Positions 60,411 through 62,291 of a DNA stretch of 62,291 nt are shown piece after piece. The notes beneath the pieces were generated by a model, which saw only the letters and a list, made by a program, of their open reading frames with translations, was not told the DNA's origin and did not search any database. The translations under genes were made by a program, and so were the position numbers. The stretch is from a virus: positions 1-62,291 of IMG/VR virus record IMGVR_UViG_3300006750_000007; one strand, given 5' to 3'. The first letter of the stretch is position 1; each line of letters opens with the position of its first letter.

Positions 60411-60620
60411 TTAAGGTAAATAAATTACAATATTCACTACTGTATATATTAATGATATAAGATTAAAGATAAGTGCAAAACTAAAGAGTAAGAAATTATC
60501 TCCAACAGCCTTTTCTAAAGCATCTTCAACATTATGTTTAATATTATATTTATATCTTTTATATATAATCCTATCTAATAAGAAAGTGATTATAAATACT
60601 AATACTGTTAATGTTATCAT
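60411..60620 (-). CDS. Small two-span membrane protein (69 aa)
   Basis: Two hydrophobic segments (about residues 1-16 and 47-68) flank a basic loop (RIIYKRYKYNIKHN). Its start overlaps the stop of the GH73-like gene by 4 bases (ATGA type), so translation is coupled to that secreted enzyme. The pair may work together at the envelope. Confidence 0.6.
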   Translation of the reverse strand: MITLTVLVFIITFLLDRIIYKRYKYNIKHNVEDALEKAVGDNFLLFSFALIFNLISLIYTVVNIVIYLP

Positions 60621-60973
60621 AATTTAATATTTTTAATTTTTTTAATATATTCAGGGTCTTTAGCATATCCTAAGTCTGTTAAGAACTTATAATAATCTCC
60701 TCCTTTATATTTATACTGTATTTTAGTTATATATGCATCACAGCTTTCTTTCCAGTTATCAAATATAAGATACTTGTGGTCATATCTAAGGCCAAATAAG
60801 TTATGTCTGGCTCTACAACTATAAGATTTAAAATGTCCTGTCTCTAATACAGCTTGTGCTGTTACTATTTTGGGGTATTCACATTTTATTTCTACTAAAT
60901 AGTCATATACTTCTTGTTTAGTTTGAGTAATACCAAAAATTGGAATTAATAATAATATTAATAAATTTTTCAT
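60617..60973 (-). CDS. Secreted GH73-like glucosaminidase (118 aa)
   Basis: The N-terminus (MKNLLILLLIPIFGITQ) is a clear signal peptide of the type seen in Bacteroidetes. The mature part has the glucosaminidase signature AQAVLETGHFKS (catalytic Glu44 in LETG) and RHNLFGLR, then YAYITKI-type and YA-Y repeats typical of GH73 lysozyme-like enzymes. At 118 residues it is short for the family but keeps the core. It would act on peptidoglycan in the periplasm and does not need a holin. It lies on the opposite strand from the lysis cassette, so it may be expressed early. Confidence 0.82.
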   Translation of the reverse strand: MKNLLILLLIPIFGITQTKQEVYDYLVEIKCEYPKIVTAQAVLETGHFKSYSCRARHNLFGLRYDHKYLIFDNWKESCDAYITKIQYKYKGGDYYKFLTDLGYAKDPEYIKKIKNIKL

Positions 60974-60983
60974 ATTATTTTTA

Positions 60984-61259
60984 TTAAGTTAAATAATCAA
61001 TATAAGGGTTTTCTCCTGAACCTTTTAATTTCTCTATTTCTTCTTTTAGTTTTTCTATTTCTGCATTTTGTTCTTTAAATACATTAATTTGATCTCTAAC
61101 CATATCTCCTAACATTTTGTTTTGTGCTAGAACAGTTTCTGTTAATATGCAATTATCACTAAGATTTTCTAATACATCTCTTTGTCTTGGAGTTATGCCG
61201 TGAAATATAACATGTCCAAACTCTGGATGCTTTACTTTTATTTCATTTTCTTTACTCAT
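60984..61259 (-). CDS. Small coiled-coil protein (91 aa)
   Basis: A short N-terminal part (VKHPEFGHVIFHGITPRQRDVLENLS) precedes a helical coiled coil (about residues 50-80, KEQNAEIEKLKEEIEKLKG). I place the start at 61259 (MSKENEIK), which overlaps the upstream stop by 8 bases, rather than at 61283. Oligomerisation is likely; the partner and the function are unknown. Confidence 0.55.
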   Translation of the reverse strand: MSKENEIKVKHPEFGHVIFHGITPRQRDVLENLSDNCILTETVLAQNKMLGDMVRDQINVFKEQNAEIEKLKEEIEKLKGSGENPYIDYLT

Positions 61260-61446
61260 TATTTCTTTTTTTGGGTCCAACATTCTTTTTAGTAAGCATA
61301 TCCATCAGGTTATCCATTCTAGCAGGTACAACTTTAAATGAATTACATACATCACAACACCTACCTTCTTTAACAGGCGTTGCATTATTTCCATAGCCTA
61401 TATATTCTAATGAACATATACAACATTTTTTAATTTCTCTACTCAT
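61252..61446 (-). CDS. Small zinc-ribbon protein (64 aa)
   Basis: CCICSLEYIGYGNNATPV and GRCCDVCN give two CxxC pairs spaced as in short zinc ribbons. The GYGNNAxPV link is one I recall in many small Bacteroidetes phage proteins. The C-terminus is basic. It may bind nucleic acid or a host factor. It lies 43 bases from the gene upstream and overlaps the next one. Confidence 0.65.
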   Translation of the reverse strand: MSREIKKCCICSLEYIGYGNNATPVKEGRCCDVCNSFKVVPARMDNLMDMLTKKNVGPKKRNNE

Positions 61447-61489
61447 CTTTGTTTTGGTTTAGTGTGGTTTATTTCTTTGTTATATTTAA

Positions 61490-61723
61490 TCATTCACTTG
61501 GGTACATTGTATTATCAAAAGAATTAAGTAAAGTTTTAGCTAACTCAATAGTTTCTTCCTCTGTTAATTGTATGTAGCCATCAGAGTTGCTTACTGTTAA
61601 TTGCAACATCCTACCTTTTTCTGCACCACCCCAAAACCTTGTTAAACTCATAGTAGTTTCTATTCTTTCAGTGCTTAATTCTGATTCTTTTATTCCTTTT
61701 AATGTTTCTATGTGTGTACTCAT
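61490..61723 (-). CDS. Hypothetical protein (77 aa)
   Basis: The 77-residue protein has a beta-rich middle (ERIETTMSLTRFWGGAEKGRMLQLTV) and a C-terminal helix (LTEEETIELAKTLLNSF). This pattern recurs as a small conserved protein in phages of varied hosts, as I recall, without function. The 92-base gap upstream contains the palindromic site 1. Confidence 0.6.
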   Translation of the reverse strand: MSTHIETLKGIKESELSTERIETTMSLTRFWGGAEKGRMLQLTVSNSDGYIQLTEEETIELAKTLLNSFDNTMYPSE

Positions 61724-61759
61724 AATTTATAATTTTTTAAATCGTTCATAACTAAAATA

Positions 61760-61809
61760 TAACAACGTGTATAGCACATTAAAACGATGCCATACACAAT
61801 GCGTTAGCA
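61760..61809. repeat. Palindromic attC-like site 1
   Basis: The inner stem pairs GTGTAT (61767-61772) with ATACAC (61792-61797) and GCA with TGC (61774-61776/61788-61790). TAAC and GTTA pair outside. The loop CATTAAAACGA (61777-61787) is identical in site 2. It begins 6 bases beyond the stop of the ORF at 61816-62097. The geometry recalls integron attC sites, but the ends (TAACAACG and GCGTTAGCA) do not fit the classical core exactly. Confidence 0.6.
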
Positions 61810-61815
61810 TTAATA

Positions 61816-62097
61816 CTACGTCCATAGTGCTAATCTAATTTTCATCAACCTATTAAGCATTTCATTGTCTTCATCATCATTATCAAATGAATCATCATTT
61901 TTACGCTTAACCCACCATTTGTAAAGTAACCTTACTTCATCTACAAAGTCCTTGTATGCTTCATAATCGCAATGGGTGTCAACATTTTCTTTTTCAACGC
62001 AATCTTGTAATATCTGAAAACAAGCGTGTAGCATTATGTGGTCTCTATCAACCCATTGCTTTGCGTTTGGTAAGCTATCAATCTTTAGTATTCTCAT
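61816..62097 (-). CDS. Hypothetical protein, candidate cassette gene (93 aa)
   Basis: This is a 93-residue soluble acidic protein. Its first half (WVDRDHIMLHACFQILQDCVEKE) is a pattern I recall from short unannotated proteins in phages and bacterial mobile DNA. The middle has a WWVKRKNDD segment and an acidic DNDDEDNE run. It lies exactly between two palindromes that share a loop sequence, so the gene may be a mobile cassette. Function unknown. Confidence 0.6.
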   Translation of the reverse strand: MRILKIDSLPNAKQWVDRDHIMLHACFQILQDCVEKENVDTHCDYEAYKDFVDEVRLLYKWWVKRKNDDSFDNDDEDNEMLNRLMKIRLALWT

Positions 62098-62122
62098 AAT
62101 CTGTTTTTAAAATAATCCGTAC

Positions 62123-62177
62123 TAATGCTAACAATATGTAACAGCCATTAAAACGACCTGTTACACGGAGCATTATA
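62123..62177. repeat. Palindromic attC-like site 2
   Basis: Perfect stems TAATGCT/AGCATTA (62123-62129/62169-62175) and TGTAACAG/CTGTTACA (62137-62144/62158-62165) are separated by unequal bulges. The loop CATTAAAACGA (62146-62156) is the same as in site 1. The right arm overlaps the stop of the leftward ORF at 62173-62286, as in integron cassettes, where attC begins at or near the stop. Confidence 0.62.
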
Positions 62178-62286
62178 TGCAATTTTGCATTTTATCCTCC
62201 CAATATTTTTTTCTTTTATAATGATAATAACCAATAGGTGAAAAATGTATTCCATCTTCATCCCATTTAGTATTAGCATCCTCCAT
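62173..62286 (-). CDS. Small ORF at right edge (37 aa)
   Basis: The frame from ATG at 62286 gives 37 codons, rich in aromatic residues (FSPIGYYHYKRKKYWED). Its stop overlaps palindromic site 2. The start is only 5 bases from the window edge and an earlier start may exist beyond it, so this could be the end of a longer gene. Function unknown. Confidence 0.4.
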   Translation of the reverse strand: MEDANTKWDEDGIHFSPIGYYHYKRKKYWEDKMQNCI

Positions 62287-62291
62287 TATAA

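Noticed and set aside
61724-61775. Promoter TTTT-N19-TATATTTT overlapping palindrome 1 on the minus strand
   Set aside because: The match is built from generic A/T bases and lacks the G in both boxes; not listed as a feature.
1-62291. Stop-codon recoding as in some crAss-like phages
   Set aside because: Several clear genes end in TAG (for example at 1295 and 31271) and others in TGA or TAA, with no gene interrupted by in-frame TAG or TGA.
1-62291. Diversity-generating retroelement in the fibre region
   Set aside because: No reverse transcriptase gene and no paired template/variable repeats are seen.
1-62291. tRNA genes
   Set aside because: I searched the intergenic regions by eye for cloverleaf arms and a T-loop GTTCRA pattern and found none; a covariance search could overrule this.

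Overview
The window is about 62 kb of an AT-rich, densely packed tailed-phage genome. I read it as a crAss-like (Crassvirales-type, podovirus-like) phage of a flavobacterium or related Bacteroidetes host. Three things support this. The order terminase, portal, scaffold and capsid is followed by ring/muzzle-type tail genes and a block of giant virion genes. The 2520-residue protein carries the DFDID catalytic motif and surrounding signature of crAss-like virion RNA polymerases. The two best promoters have the Bacteroidetes form (TTTG, 19-20 bp, TAnnTTTG-like). Starts are preceded by A-rich stretches rather than Shine-Dalgarno sites. TAG, TGA and TAA all act as stops, so there is no sign of stop-codon recoding. 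No DNA polymerase, primase, helicase or integrase is present, so the replication module must lie outside the window.

Layout. 1-995 is a left intergenic region with several hairpins and one small leftward gene that ends in a terminator. 996-3149 is a rightward set of small genes, including a PD-(D/E)XK nuclease. A strong promoter at 3159-3189 starts the packaging and head block: winged-helix protein, possible small terminase, TerL, portal, scaffold, major capsid protein and two or three further virion proteins (3216-15145), with terminators after the capsid gene and after 15145. 15231-24642 is the fibre, adsorption and lysis region: cysteine-tipped structural proteins, collagen-like and repeat fibres, a tandem LamG lectin, small membrane proteins, a CHAP-type endolysin, a spanin-like protein, a C1q-like fibre and a YkgJ-type cysteine-cluster protein. 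24667-31271 holds conserved tail ring/connector proteins and the 1531-residue muzzle-like protein. From a second candidate promoter (31286-31317), 31387-57824 encodes six large proteins that are probably packaged and ejected, including a 2891-residue multi-domain protein, the polymerase and a 1188-residue protein. A calcineurin-type phosphoesterase closes the rightward operon at a bidirectional terminator (59224-59252). 59273-62291 is a leftward run of small, probably early genes, including a signal-peptide-bearing GH73-like hydrolase.

How it works together. The late operon packages DNA, builds the capsid and short tail, and loads the giant proteins. The polymerase is expected to enter the cell with the DNA and transcribe early genes. 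The most unusual content is in the C-terminal third of the 2891-residue protein. There, near-identical QTSEV linkers, repeated at DNA level, separate four small domains that look like ADP-ribosyltransferase, DUF4326, GNAT and ADP-ribosyltransferase folds, followed by a PD-(D/E)XK nuclease. I read this as a modular injected anti-host effector. A second unusual feature is at the right end, where two palindromes share a loop sequence and each closes a small leftward ORF, which is the geometry of integron gene cassettes.
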